From contig NC_135218.1 of assembly GCF_052324685.1 (NCBI RefSeq), positions 17,456,979-17,520,978 on the forward strand: a stretch of DNA of 64,000 bases, given 5' to 3'. Position numbers and translations under genes: made by a program. The notes under the pieces are model-generated. The model ran no database searches. It was not told where the DNA came from and saw nothing but the letters and a program-made list of their open reading frames with translations. This document shows positions 33,791-47,900 of the stretch, one piece after another; within the stretch, counting starts at the first letter, position 1; each line of letters begins with the position of its first letter. The DNA comes from Brachyhypopomus gauderio (Eukaryota > Chordata > Actinopteri > Gymnotiformes > Hypopomidae).

Positions 33791-34658
33791 ACAGGTAACC
33801 AGAGCCCGCGTCGCACATGGAGGACACTTGGACCAAAGAGCGATGTCTCCTACTAGGCTTTCTTCACCAGTGATGAGGTTTCTGATCGCATGATTAGTGC
33901 ATCAGTAGCATATTCAGACAAAACTGGTGCTCAAAAAAACTTTATAAACCAAATAAATCTTGGCATATCTACATTTGGGTAGAGTTTGTAATAATATATT
34001 TATACTATTATATATATATATATATATATATTATATATTGGTGAATACTTATAGATGTATAGAAATTGTAAGTAATAATCCAGCAATATTCTGATTTGAC
34101 TAAAATTAGGCTACTCTTATTGCAGAGGATCTCCAATATGTAAATGAATCATGTGTTCTGTGAGAATCCTGAGCATCGTAGGTGGTATTAATGAGTGTCA
34201 TTTGGGTGCTGGATTTGACCTGTTATGGCCATGTCTAGACAGGTAGTCAGGACAATGTGTGTGAGAATAATGGTGAACAAACGGACAGGAGGATAAGGCA
34301 CAATGACCCAAAATCAAAGCTTTAAATGTGTGTGTTGAAGATATGAAAACCTATGACATGTGCAACTAGCATATTGTCTTCAAGAATGGCCAATGGAAAG
34401 GCAATTAACAAAACCTGTCCTACAAAATAAAGTAGCTTACCTAAACTAAACCCATGCAAAGAAAGAAAAATGTTTCCTACTCCATTAAACAATAAAGTCA
34501 AAGAAGCAGCCTTTCACTACCACGGGTGCTCAATGTGAAAGAACTATACAAGTACATAAAGTAGAGGCCAGTAACCATAAGGGAAGAGTAAGGTCTTGAG
34601 CATATAGCGCTCTCAAGTATATTTTTCTGCTCCAATTTCAATTTCCATTCTGCATTCT

Positions 34659-34662
<4 letters not shown>

Positions 34663-34726
<64 letters not shown>
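34663..34726. repeat. 36-base poly-C followed by an AC run
   Basis: Thirty-six consecutive C (34,663-34,698) are joined directly to (AC)14 (34,699-34,726). Homopolymers this long are prone to length error and can form i-motif/G-quadruplex structures. The minus-strand open frames across it are artefacts. Confidence 0.95.
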
Positions 34727-34728
<2 letters not shown>

Positions 34729-36396
34729 CTTCCCCAAGTGTGGACTCAAGGAACATAGGGACATCTAGAGAGGGACATCTGACATCTAGAGAGCCGGTCA
34801 ACTACCACATTCTTAGACCCTTTTCGTGTACAATTTTTTTCTGTATGCCAACTTTTAAGGAATGTCTTAGAGGAGTAATTTGTGAGGTGGTCCAATCCCT
34901 GGGTGTTTTCGTGTAGGAGAAACAGCATCAGCACCACCACCACTACCACCACTATTGTGCACTTCCGGTTTCAATAGACAGATGAGATTGGGAGTTGCGG
35001 GCACTGCTGTGCTGCACAGTAGAGCACTGACAGGATTGGAAGCAGTCTCACACGTTTGTGACACGTCTGAACACACAAAGGGATTCAACGAATGTGGGTC
35101 AAACTGATGAAGGCTGATCTTTAACAATGTCTTTACATCGATGTCTCAAGATATTGCCATCTTATTGCTACATCTTGTGTGCAACATAATATAAGAATAT
35201 TTTGTCCATAGTACCACCATAATTATACAATAAATGCTTCATTCATTTGTTTTTTGTGCTGTTTTTTTTTGTAACATTACCATTTTTGGTAACATTTTTA
35301 TATACAAGTTTATTTGCAGTTCTAAAATAATTGTTGTCAGACCTGATAAAATCATGTTATACATTTCAAAACCGAAACTCCACTCTGTCTCAGGGTGCAG
35401 AGTTACCCTGTAACATGAGCTTAGCATTCTATTGATTAATTTAGCTAAGTGTCAGATTGCTAAAACGTCCTCCCTCACTGATATCCTGTGCAGTTTTTTT
35501 TTTTTGGATTTTTTACATACGGTATATACGCAAACTCAGTTTTATGATGTTTTTACTGTTGTTATATCATACTTTGAAAGTCGTGATCCAGGCTTGAGTG
35601 TGTGTCCATCTGTGGGATGCTGTGGATTCTGTGGACTGTTTGGACAGCTGAAGTCCCTGTCGGTCGGGGTGAGGAGCGCAGGCAGCCGCTGGGCTCGTGC
35701 CTTTCATGTTAGCACTACAGCTGAAAGAAATGCCCCAACACCTGGCATGTTTTTACGGCAACGCCACCCAATCAGGGTTTTCCACGCTGTTCTAGCTTAA
35801 GATTGCCATGCTAGTATTCCTCACTGAGCCTTTGATGTCTCTGTGCGTCCTGTGTCAGCAGTGACCTAATTCCTTCCTAAATCCACCATAGAATTTTCAA
35901 TTTTCACGACTTAAGGAATTAATTAGATATAAATCGTTCTAGACTGAACATTTTAAAGTCTTTGTAACTGTCAGTTAAGCCTTTGTCTTGGATCCAGATG
36001 TAGGCCAGAATCCAGATTTTAACATTTTATTCCTTCTGTTGTGACATAAGTGTGCACTTGTATTCGGAGAGGGCGTGTCATGCTCACGGTGTATTAGTAA
36101 AAACAACGGTCAACTGTAGCATGTGTTTCCTGTTTTTCTCTGTAGGTCTGGTGCTCGAGAGTCCCTGCAGAGCTCTGATTGGCTAGCTTTAAAGACAGCC
36201 GTCGTTTGGCGACATGGCAGTTCATTAGTATTCAGTTGTCGAACAGCCTGGTCTCTTTATTGCAGAGCCTCTGATTGCTCTGCGCAGTCGTGTCCCGGCA
36301 GAGCTCAGGAAACACGGAGCAGCAACAGCATCACACAACTTAGCACTGAAGCTCCTGGCCTCCGCCTGGCCAGCGCTCCTATGTGCATGACTGCCT

Positions 36397-36482
36397 CCAC
36401 CCCAGCTGTCTGGCCGGGTCTCCACCCCAGCTGCCTGGCCGGGTCTCCACCCCAGCTGCCTGGCCGGGTCTCCACCCCAGCC
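36397..36482. repeat. 25-bp minisatellite, about 3.5 copies
   Basis: The unit CCACCCCAGCTGCCTGGCCGGGTCT repeats with one T/C change. Long open frames on both strands (36,123-36,679) come from the repeat and its flanks. Confidence 0.9.
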
Positions 36483-36499
36483 TCCAGCAGAGGCCAGGG

Positions 36500-39400
36500 G
36501 AAATAAAACACATCCGCTTCTCCCCCTCACTCTCTCCCCATCCTTCTCCGTCCATGAATTGTGGTCTTGCCTCCCCATTTATGCCACTTGCCCTTTGGGT
36601 TCATTTTGACTGCAGTAGCTGGCAACCCCTACAAATCACTTCCTGTGTTCTGCTAAGATCCATGAATGTAATAAAATAAACTGCTTTTCCAAGCATGTGT
36701 ACTTGGAAGATGCTGTTGTTTTGAGAGAGGTAGATGCCACTGTTAGCACTTTTTCACTGGCGTGGTGCCGGTGCTGGTGCAGTTCTGGCTCCGTAATCTT
36801 GCGGGTCTGGAACCAACGGACCTGTGACGCAGGCGACTGGAGTCCTGACATCATCTTGTAAAGATATTTAACAACTTATTTAAGTTTTCTGTGATTGTAC
36901 TGTCTTTGCTAATAGCCACAACTACACACGATCATGTCAGATTATCTTGCACACAATGTTAGTCTCTGATGAGCCGTTTGTGCACAGATGTTGAAGAAGT
37001 CGTTTCTGAATGGTTAGGTATGCCTTCAAGGAAATAAGCAAAATTTTGTGTGTTCCTCCATGTGGTTTATGTTCAATTCTGTGTTCAGTTCCTGGACAAT
37101 AGGACGTCTATATTCACACTCGTAATCATTGGTTTCTCAAACGTAGAAACACGGGTCCACTCTTAAAGATTGGCTAGTTTGCAGCAACCGGCACCAGTAC
37201 TTTGTTGGTGGAAACCTTAGTTGTTGCTGATTTTGTAAGCAGTAAAGTGCTTAAAGTGAAGTGCTATCACATGGATACAAGGTAAAAACAATTGTTAGGG
37301 CAAAGGTGATAATTCATTACACAGTCCGCAGCCGTCTGTCAGGCCTTTCTCACCCGTTGGGCCTCCCCGTGGGAAACCAAGAAGTACAGGCCACAGGAAG
37401 TGTTCCACTTCTCAGCAGCCTCTGGGTTCCACATGACCGAGAGTGTTTGGTGTCCTTGTCTGTCCGTAGTGTGGACCTTCGCGTTGTGGCTAACGATCCT
37501 GTGTTGTATTGTATTCCTAACTGAGTCTCAGTTAAGATTCCGAGAAGTGCAGTGCAAGGCAGTCTCCTTTATGTAGTGAGTACAGGAAGAGGAAATTTAT
37601 CATTTTTCATTGCAGTTTCAGTTGCCTCCTCACCAGCATTTTGAGGCTGCAGGAAGCTCGAGTTGCGTTTGAATGCCTCGTGCGTACTGCAGTTTAACGT
37701 GTACACCGCATGCATGTATTTACTTTAATTTACATTTCATTTTACTTTAGTGCCCAACTCCTAGCGCCCCAATATTTGCTGTGAATGCCTGTGTAGGTAA
37801 TCACGCTAATGCATTATAGAGCGGCGTGTGCGTGTGTTGCTGTGTGTTGCTGTGTGACTGAAAAATGTGGTTTTGCTGTCTACCAACTCACTGATCCAAA
37901 ACCTGGCACACAACTGGACTTCTGCCTTCACTTCTGTATTTAGAAACTTCTGATAATAGAAACTGGCCATGACTTGAATAAGTCAACATCTCCAGGTTTA
38001 CTGAATTGCTGTCCATATGTTGAGCGCATATCATCTTTGTTGTCCCTGATTCACAACAGACATAAATTCAGGAAACATTATATATATAATCTGTTTTTAT
38101 GTTTTTTAGGCACTCCAAGAGCATCAATGCTCTTTGTTTTAGTTTTTTGAGGAGTCATGGTGAGAGGCGTTGGTTTGGGTCTGTCCGTGACTGCCCGTTG
38201 GGTCTGGGTGTGCAGCCTGTAAACATTAAACCTGTGCGTTGGAGTGGGATGTCTAGTTTTAGTTTAGCTGGACTGTGAGTCTGAGTGAACTGTGAGTGGC
38301 CATGATCAGCCTTGTTTTCTTTTGCTCTGTCTTGGTCGTAATTCTTGTTTTGCTTCTCTTCTCCTTTGAGCTGAACTTTGTTCGGTTTAACTTCCTTTCT
38401 GTCACCCATCGTCACTTCTCTCTCTCACTCTCATTTCATCGGTAACTTTCAGGAAGAGCTAATTCCCGGTCGTAAAGACCAGTCGTTTTTCTAGGGATTT
38501 GCACGGGGAATACCGTAATTTTCTTTGTCTTAGCATATAAAAACCACAAAAGCCGGCGTGTGATATGTTGTGGCCTCCGTCAGAAAGTCCGGAAATGTGA
38601 GTCAGCTTGCGCAGGGATTCGCAGAAATGCTTCATGCAAATGAGCAGGTTACCGCGACCGCTTGCGTTGGGCTTCCTGACATGGCGCGCCAGTCACTGCT
38701 GCCGTCACACGGGGCTTCTTCACGCAGGTGAATTCCAGCGTCAGTGAGCCTTCAGCCGTCACGCAGCAGGGCGGCAGGCGCACCTGTGTCTTTCAGGATG
38801 GCTGCGGACAGCCTTCGAGCACTTTGACCCCAGGAGGAACTGTGACAAGCGGATGACTCTTGAACGCCTGTGGAGCAGTGAACGAATTCCCTTCAAAGAT
38901 AGGGAGATGTTCTGTGGGCTTCGTTGCCAAAATCCAGACTGTACATTTGTAGCCGAGATCAGTTTACAGGAAAGCGAATTGTTGTTTGTTTATTTTTTTC
39001 TTAAATATTGTTTTTTTTTTCGTTTACAACTGTTGGTGGGATTAGTTTTTGAGATTGCTCTACCAAAGGACGTATCTTTTTTCAGGTAAGTCGTTATTTT
39101 TGGGACAATACAACACACATTTTCTTCTGAAAACGGTGTCCACGTGTGCGTTGTCATATACCATTTTGGATAATTAGATATGTTATTAGACTTCTTGAAT
39201 GACACATCAAAAGACCACCAGATGTTTTGTTGATGGAGGTGTTTCTGCAGTGTGTCAGCAGTGGAAGTTTCTAGAGTCTGTGAAGAGTTCTTGTCTTCTC
39301 GTACATTGACTGTATGCTCGCTGTTCTTCAGAGATGCTGATGTCTGCGCACACGGGCCTGAACAGCCTTCTTTTCATGTCTGTTTCCCAGCTGTGCTGTA

Positions 39401-40425
39401 GTTCCTGTTGACTTAGGGGAGCCTGATTTTCTTATGAATCCCTTATTCAGCAAAATCTAGAAGTGTTCGTAGAGCAGAAACGCACTGCAGAACACCGTGT
39501 CATCGGTTTCTCATCATGTCTTCTGTCTTGTGAGGAGTAGTTGAAAGTGTGTAGTATGTAACCTGATTAATCATATAGAACAGTAAGCGCTACACTCTTG
39601 ATCAAACGACTTCACTCATGACTGCATGTAGGGCCCTTTGAGCCCTGCAGTTGTTGGGTTCACACACCTGAAGAAAGGGAGAGTGGGGTCCGTTGGAGTG
39701 CTGAAGTGAAGTAATCATTTGCAGACCAAGGGCACTTCCTCTTCAACGATCGGCTGTATCCTGCCTCGTGACAGTGCTTGTGTGTACTCTCTCGGATTAG
39801 GATTTAAATGAGTGGCACTTTCAGCCGGGGTTTCACATCCAGCTGTAGATGGCAGAGCAGGGTGGGTTTGTGTGGGTGGGGGACAAACATCTCCCAGAGT
39901 GGTTAGTCTATAGTCTCTTACAGACTTCCCGTAATGTATGAAACCATCTCTTTGAGCCACAGTAATATTGTCAGGTTTGCTTTCCGCTGTGTGGACGAAA
40001 GACTCCTTTGGTATCTCATTACCTCTTCATTATTCACGTGATAAAGACCTGTTCACGTGAAGCCTGTGACTCACGCCGCCTCTGAACGCCGCTCATAAGG
40101 CGTTGGGTGGTTGCGGCCGCGGCTCAGGGGGGTAAAATGACATACTGGAATGGGTTCTCTGATTTGTACGTCTTTGACTGAATTCACAGCGATATCTGAA
40201 GACATAGACCATATGATCAACCTAATGTGGATATGAACCATCTCTCTGATGGCTGAACTTAAAAAACACTGCGAGTAACCTTTATTAAAGTGACTGACCC
40301 AAGCAGAGCTCTTTTTGACTTTACAGCCGATCCCAGTGAGCTTACTACATACGAATAATGTGAAGTCGCAGTGCCTCGCTTGCTTAAATTGCCTCTTGGA
40401 GCTGATCGTCTCATCCCTCCCCTAG
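36500..40425. other. Region upstream of evi5 exon 40,426, no exon confirmed
   Basis: Searched for a phase-0 exon with an ATG that could precede exon 40,426. ATG frames at 38,681 and 38,853 end in the wrong phase or lack splice borders. Contains ordinary unique-looking DNA with occasional T-rich runs. Confidence 0.4.
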
Positions 40426-40664
40426 GTGGCGACAGAGAAAGTAGCGGGTAAGCTGAGTTCAACTCTTTCATGGGTGAAGAACTCGGTGTCGCACACGGTC
40501 AGTCAGATGGCTAGCCAGGTGGCCACGCCCTCTTCGCTGCACACCACCGTGGGCTCGTCCACCGTCTCGCTGACCTCACCTGGCCTTTCGCCCTCGACGC
40601 CGTCGTCTGCCCAGCTGAGTCCAGATGACGTGGAGCTGCTCGCCAAGCTCGAGGAGCAGAACAG
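40426..40664 (+). CDS. evi5: evi5 exon encoding the N-terminal Ser/Thr-rich region
   Basis: Acceptor CTCCCCTAG, donor GTGAGA. Enters in phase 0 at V-A-T-E-K-V-A-G-K-L and ends with two bases of an Arg codon after L-E-E-Q-N. It contains a Ser/Thr/Pro stretch (about residues 35-62) and L-S-P-D-D-V-E-L-L-A-K-L. The first codon is GTG from the splice acceptor, not a start; the start lies in an earlier exon. Confidence 0.92.
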
Positions 40665-43600
40665 GTGAGACACGCCTCCTTCGCTCTCTTACTGGACCTC
40701 TTACTGGTCATTTAGACAGGTGAGGGGTTGAGTAACTTTCATCACATGGTTAAATGTGACTGTCTGCCTTTGGTCATTGGTGAGTTCAGTTTATTGCAGT
40801 TCATAATCGTTCCTTTAACAGGATATGGCACTTGTGATGCCACCATTACTGTCATAAACATGCACATGGGCAGTAAGAGTGGTGATGTGTGTGTGTGTGT
40901 GTGTGTGTGCGCGCGCCCATGTTGGAAATGTGCTGTTTCTGTACGTCCATTAGCATGGTCTAAATTTGGAGTGTGTTGTGCTAGGTGTTGAGCGTTGATG
41001 ATAAGCGCAGTGACATGGTGTCAGCAGACTGGAGACTGTGGAGAGATGGGTTGCTGTTCTCAGGATGGAGAGCACAGACCTCATCGATGTTTCTAACATT
41101 GCATTATGGGAAAATGCACAGGCTCACAGAAGCATTTGTTTACTTCTCTTCGGATTGCTGTTTTTTGAGTGTTTTGGCGTGGAAATGGACATGGTGGAGT
41201 TGAGAGATCATATGTGTGGTGTATGCAGTTAGAGAAAATGCATCTGCAAAGGGAGACTGTGTGTGAAACCCACAGTATGTGGGTGTGTATGGGCGTCTGT
41301 GCAAGTGACCTTTCAAGGAACCAGGACGTGTGACAGGGCTGGCTAGCTGAAGGATGTGTAATGTTGGCTGTGTGTGGGAGTGAGTGTGTAGGGGCTGTCA
41401 GAAACATAATTCATTATTTTGAACATTCAAAGGTAGGAAAATGTAAACGGAGCCGAGCTGCAAAAATGCAGGACACCTGGACACAATACAGGACACCTGG
41501 ACGTAAGACACGACACGTGTCTTGTATTGTAGTTTAACCAGGCACACAAGCCGTGCTGGTACTTTAGTAGCTATTTGAATAGATGTTATCGCGCTGAGTT
41601 GTGGCTCTGTTGCACTCACTTTCATTCATTCCATTGCTGTCCCTTTTCCCATAATGCAGTGTTAATGTAGAATAGTGTGTTTTGGCTTTAGGACAATCTT
41701 CTGGAACGTAGCTCTCCTCTAATGGGACTGTTCTTGTGATGAGAACACGGAGACAGGAAGCATTTCATTGGTGTGCTGCTAAGGTGTCGTGCCCTTTGAC
41801 CTCTCGGGCTGCTCATGGCCACCAATGACCTGACACCTGCTGTTCTTCCGTCTCTAACTTGGCCTGTTCCCATCAAAACATCAGAATTCTACACGCATCA
41901 GAGCACGTCAACACCTTTGTTAAAAATGCATTGCTAAAAATTCCTGAATCCAGTCATCAAACAACCAGAGTCCCTGATCAGAGGTAGGCCGTAACGTCCA
42001 GGGTTGTGTGGTGTTGTGGTCAGGATCCGTAGAGGTGGTGTGGGGGTGTCCGGCATGAGTCACCCAGGCGTGGGCTTTCCCTCGACATCTTTGAACCTGG
42101 CTGTTGGTCACAGCTGTGATTGCTTAGCAACATGCAAACAAGTTGATGAAGTGGAAGTCTGCCTTCCACATCCGATGTCTGGACCATGTGAACAAATGAG
42201 CCTCGCGGGGCGCAAACTACTGGCACACGTCATGTGCTGCCCCAGTGCTTGGGGTGTGGGGGCGGGGTGCTTATAGGATGTAGTATGTGATGCCTTGTTA
42301 TCATTGGACATGCAGACATTCTGTAGGCATTTGTACTTGAACATTAGACCTAGTCATTCATATGTCTGCTTTTATTATGCAGGCAGGATTGTGATGTATT
42401 TAAGAGAGGTATGTAGTGTTCATCTCCGTTTTGGCCAGAGAGATCTGATCTGATCTGAGGAGAACCAGAGAGATCTGGGTAGATCTGAGAAGTACTGACT
42501 GCTTGGATTTTTTGAGTGCAGATACTGCACAAGCACACACACACAACCACACACATGGCATTTTGCTCTTTTGGGACACAGGTTGAAGGTCTTTTCACTT
42601 TGTTGATAACAGAGTGTGTGTGTGTGCGTATGCGTGTGTAAGAGAGTGTGTTTGAGAGTATATCAGTCTCCACCTCTGTACCCTATCTCCACCTCTGTCT
42701 ACCCCCTCTCACTCACATAAACACGCTGTGTGATGAATTAGCTGGCTCTCTGTCCACATCGTACTCACTCGGCACCGAATGTGGAATAAAGACGGCAGCA
42801 TGAACTTCACCTGGTGAGAACCTTCACAGCTTCACAGCAGTTTAACGTAGCCTAGAACCTCCGCCTCTTAGCAACACGGCTGAGGTGAGGGATCAGCCGT
42901 GACGCTAGCTGCTAGCATGAGCAATGCTAAACAGCCTATAGTGTTCCTCAGACATGTAGGTTTGTGTATTGTTTGTGCTTCCGTTCTCCTGACAGTCAGA
43001 TAGAAGTCATGCGAGTTGGGATAATGGATGTCTGTTTGTTTGCGTCTAGATATTTAGAGTCTGAAGCTCCTCAGGGCCCTGCATGAGTCCTGCGTGAAAA
43101 CCCCAGTTGCACCAGTTATGTTTAACCAGTGGTGAATCATTTGCAAAGAGGCAGCTGTAATTGCAGGAGGAACCAGGTCACGTTTAACACAACTTGGATG
43201 CGCTGTAATACACATGCTCATTTGTTAAGGTATAACAAAGCAGAGGTGTTAGACTAACGAGTACAGAGGCGTCTCCTGACGGCCCCGCGGCCCTGCGGAG
43301 GGGAACGGGTGCTGGACTTCTCCTTCGCTGTGGGGAGATGGAACACCACGAGGGGCAAGGGGAACAGAGCTGAGCTTTATACACTCCTGGCATTTCACAA
43401 ACCAATCCTGTGGAGAACCCAGTGACCATGAAAATAAAATAGTGAGTAATAATTAGATTTATCAACATAGCCACTTGTATCAAGACCCTATATCCTAAGG
43501 ACAATAATAAATAACATTTTTATTGCAAAAAAAAAAAAAAGCTACAGAAGAATGGTAATATTTTAAGAGCTATGGCGTCATTAGCTTGATTTATGTTGGT

Positions 43601-44936
43601 GTCTCACGCAGCAGTCCTCAGAGAACCCTTCAGACAGTTCACATTTTGGCCTAGTCCAGCACTAGCCCGAGTGTACCAGCCTCTTGATGGAGCACAAATG
43701 TTCACTGACCAGAGAGCACACGAGAACCGGCAGGTCTGAAGAGAGGAAATGAATCATCTTTACACGACAGTCTCAGATTGCACAGAAGGCTGGTTTCTTT
43801 ATTGAAGTTCTAATACTTATTACAGCAGGGCTTAAGCATGAACATATGCAGTGTTCAGCGTTTCCAAGGTTGGAAATAACCCAAACATTTTGGTGTGGTA
43901 GTATTGTATGACTTTTAGCAGAATAGCGACATTGATCTCTCTGAAATGAAGTATTAGATTAAAAGTGAATATTTTTAAATGAAAATATTGAGTGGTTTAA
44001 TTTTTATTAACTAGGTTATTCAATAATTTGAACTTTTATTTAATTTTATTTTGGAAGCCCTTTCAGTCAGTATGGGGTCCATTACTCCTCAGAGGATAAG
44101 CTAGACACCACATGATGTTGCTACTGACTTTTATTTGTCTTTAATGATGTGCTCCTCAGGACTCATATTTATGGTCTTGGCCAGTTTAAATTCATGAATT
44201 TTTATTTTAGTTGTTTTTTTTTTTTGTGCCAATGGAGCACACAGCTTTTGAAAATGTTTAGTTGTTCGTTCATATTCACTTTAGCAAATGGATCAGCAGC
44301 TTTGGTCCTTTTGATTTGCTTTTCTCAGTAGGGCTTTTGGTCATTAAGGTTCAAGCCATGAAACTGCTTTAGATGGATAAACGACATGGATACAACAGTA
44401 GTATCTGGAGTAAGATGGGTGGACAGTTTTGTTCTTTGCATTTGATTTTTGAGTCTTTACCTTCCTCTCAACCTCAAGTAATTTTTCACTTGAACATATT
44501 GTAGATAGGATTATGAATTTAGGATATGTTCAGTTAATAAGATCAAAAACTTTTGGCAGCTCTACACAGTATTTCTTCAGTGTTATTAGAGCTTTCCTCT
44601 GTTAAGCTATTTGAAATCTGGAAGATTTCAGCCGGCTTAACAGTTGAAGTCTTTGCCATACCTCAGGCCACCATGATCCCAGGGAGTATACCCTGGAAGT
44701 GGTAACAAGCATTCAGCATTCACGCTGTGGTAACACCTCCTTTGACCCAATTACACCCCTCCTGCCCGTGTGTTGCCCAAATGTAGCTGTAATTGGACCC
44801 TCCTACAAAGTGAAGAGTCGTGATGTCACCTGCTGTGACTCGAGAGGCCTGGCTTTTGTGCTTTTTTCCAAGATCAGGTTTCCATGGGTGTGCGTGAGTG
44901 TGGTAGGTAGGGGTGTGTGCAGTGTGTGCATGCATG

Positions 44937-44995
<59 letters not shown>

Positions 44996-47900
44996 GCTTG
45001 TGTGCATGCACGGTGTGTGTTTGCAATTGTACACAGTGTGTGCACACATGCATGTGCATACATAAGCAGTGTGTGCATGCATAAGCAGTGTGTGCATGCA
45101 TAAGCAGTGTGTGCATGCATAACGCAGTGTGTGTGGGTGGGTGGGTGTGTGCTAACCCTGTCGGATGATCCTGGGTCAGTCTCCCTCCCCGACTGGGTGT
45201 CCTATGTAGCCTGTATCCAGTGGTGACATTTTGCCTTCTAATGAATGATCTACATACATGTTTGCTGTGAGTTTAATCTTCAGTTCCAACTGGGTTTGTA
45301 TACAGATGTTTTTTTTTTTTGTGGCCTACTTCCATCCCCCCATCTTTGGAGGACAACTTTGTTTTTATGTACAGATCAAATTATAACAATTCTGTATAAT
45401 AGAGTGCAGTAGTGATAACAATAATTGGGGTTAGGTGGACCGTAAAAAGACAGAATATAGAAAAGAGGGGGAGAGAAAATACAAAGGGAAAAGACAGAAG
45501 GGCAGGAGGAAAAAAAAAAACCCCCAGCTCAAATGACCACTGCAAAGAAGAGCAGAAAGTGTACCCAAGACATATAGCACAAATGACTGGGATGTATGTG
45601 TATGTGAGTGTGTGTTTATGTAAGTGCAACATAGGATAAACCAGCAAGGGTAGAAAGTTGCGGCAGCATTCCCCCAGAGGCAGGCAGAGAAAGACCCGGG
45701 AATCCCACCCGCCCGCGGCCCCTTTTTTTTTGTGGGTGTTTTTAATATTTCGTAAACACCTTTAATGTAATGTGTCCTGTATTCGGTGCATTGCCTGCTT
45801 AAGGTGATTGGACTTGGATCTTTTGCCTGCAGTTCTGGTTGTTTGTAAGCCAGATCACTTCTATGATGTCAGGCGGCTCCTCTGGAGCGTGGGCCTGGAA
45901 TAGCCCAGATACCAGTACTCTGATGAAACGCTCTTTGATGTGTAATGAGCTGAAATATTATGCTGAGGGTTGTAAGGGACAGTCCGTTACATAAGTTAAT
46001 GTTCCTTAAGGGCCCCTTGGAGAGCGAGAGTAGAAGATTCATCTTGGGATACACAAGAATGTACCAGCAGACTCAGTAATGTGACTAGTTAAGACTGCAG
46101 CAGACTTGGTCATGCACCCAGCTGTGTGTGCTGCACTCTCAAATGCAGATTCTCATATGCAAGTGTTCAATGTCTATTGTAGGCAGGACCACATTATTTG
46201 TGTTTGTAAAAATCTATAATACCTCTCAACTTTCTAAAGAAAGAATGTAAATTCTGATGAACCTAAGGGTTTGGATTAGAAACAAGTTAATTCAAAGAGA
46301 CTTTAAAATAGGGGGTCATGATTGTGGAAAGGCAGGCAAAATCACCTCTAATGTTTGCTCATGTGTGAAGCCAGTAGCTAAATATGCCACAAACACATTT
46401 AGCCAAAGGAAGGAAGTATAGATTTTTTCACGCCCTCTGTTTTCTTTTTCTGCTAAAACGTGTCTGCTCAAGGAACAAGGAACTTCCAATGCTCAGTCCT
46501 TGTAATCATGTGAATCATTTCATTAATAAAAAGAACTGCAAATGGATGCATGCTCAGTTTTCTTTTTAACACACACTCTTTTAAAGAAAGGCGTAACGCT
46601 CTTCTTCCTCTTCTTCCTCCTCCGTTGCCATGGAGGCTGCTGGAGACGGACAGCAAGTCTCTGCGATCGGTGAATGGCTCCCGGCGGAACAGCGGCTCGT
46701 CCCTGGTGTCCAGCTCCTCCGCCTCGTCCAACCTGTCCCACCTGGAGGAGGACTCCTGGATCCTGTGGGGCCGCATCGTCAACGAGTGGGACGAGGTGCG
46801 CAAGAAGAAGGAGAAGCAGCTGAAGGTAACTGAGCGGGTGGCCTGCTGGGGCCTCACGGGACCTGCTGGGGCCTCACGGGACCTGCTGGGGCATCACGGG
46901 ACCTGCTGGGGCCTCACGGGACCTAGGGGACCATTTTGGATGGCGGAAATGGTGCTTGCAGCTGCTTTGGCTACCTTCAGAAAGGAGCGTAGCAATAATC
47001 GTTTATGTAAATTAGTTTATTAGATATTGTGATAATATATGTAATATATGTAATTTTATCACTAGGAAAGGGCAGAGAGGTACCTCCGTGTTAATGCCTC
47101 TAAGCTTGTGTTCTGCTGGTGACTTAGCACCCTGTCCAGACAACTAGGACTAGGGGACATAGGGGTCTTAGCTTGAGAGAAAGTGTTCATCAAGGCTCCA
47201 CTGTGGGGCGCCACTCACCCTGCGCTGTGGGGTGATGGTTGTCTGAATGTGGGGGTTGGTGGAACACAGTCAGGTTGGCAAGAGTTCAGGTTTGCACTAA
47301 CCGGGTAGGTTAGTGCAAGGGCTGGATCGCTGTTTCACACTGATGATGTACATCGTGGTAGCGAGAGACACTGTCCCAGTGCTCAAGGGTTCTTCTTTCA
47401 TCGTCTTAATGCCTCTTGTGTTGTGCTGGTCGTCATAGCACCGTCTGTCCAGACAACTAGCAACAGGGGGAGTGGTTTAGCCTGAGAGGCATGTGCTTAA
47501 TGACAGGTCAGGTTAACGACGGATCGGAGTTATGACCGACTTTCTTTTTATTTCGTGTAGTGCGCGGAGGAGCAGTTGCAGCCCAGCGGAGTGTTGTGGA
47601 GTGTTGTGTATGATGAGCTGGGCTGAGGCAGCTGGCAGTGTAGCCTCCGCCGCAGCCCATCTCAACAACGCAATCGCTCTTTCTCATGCTGTAAGCACGC
47701 ACTAGAACTTTGTTAGTTTTTTTCTATATTTACGATCAAAGCGTATCTAAATCTAGGGTCACGCTTAATGACGAAAACTGCTTCACAACGGACTTTTCAG
47801 TCTCTAACCCCGTCGTTAAGCGGGGACTCACTGTAATTACATTTTAGGATTTGAAGTCCAGTTAATGTGTTCGACTTCATTCCTGCCGACTACAGTGTCT

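Noticed and set aside
36123..36679. Overlapping frames on both strands
   Set aside because: Created by the 25-bp minisatellite and its flanks; contradictory phases and no domain.
38681..38727. ATG frame before a GTGAAT donor as the evi5 first exon
   Set aside because: It leaves two extra bases, whereas exon 40,426 needs a phase-0 partner.
38853..39089. 78-codon frame with upstream in-frame extension
   Set aside because: No family motif; ends in a T-rich run; splice borders not consistent.
44699..45120. Overlapping Cys/Val- and His/Thr-rich frames
   Set aside because: GT microsatellite and 19-bp repeat inside an evi5 intron.
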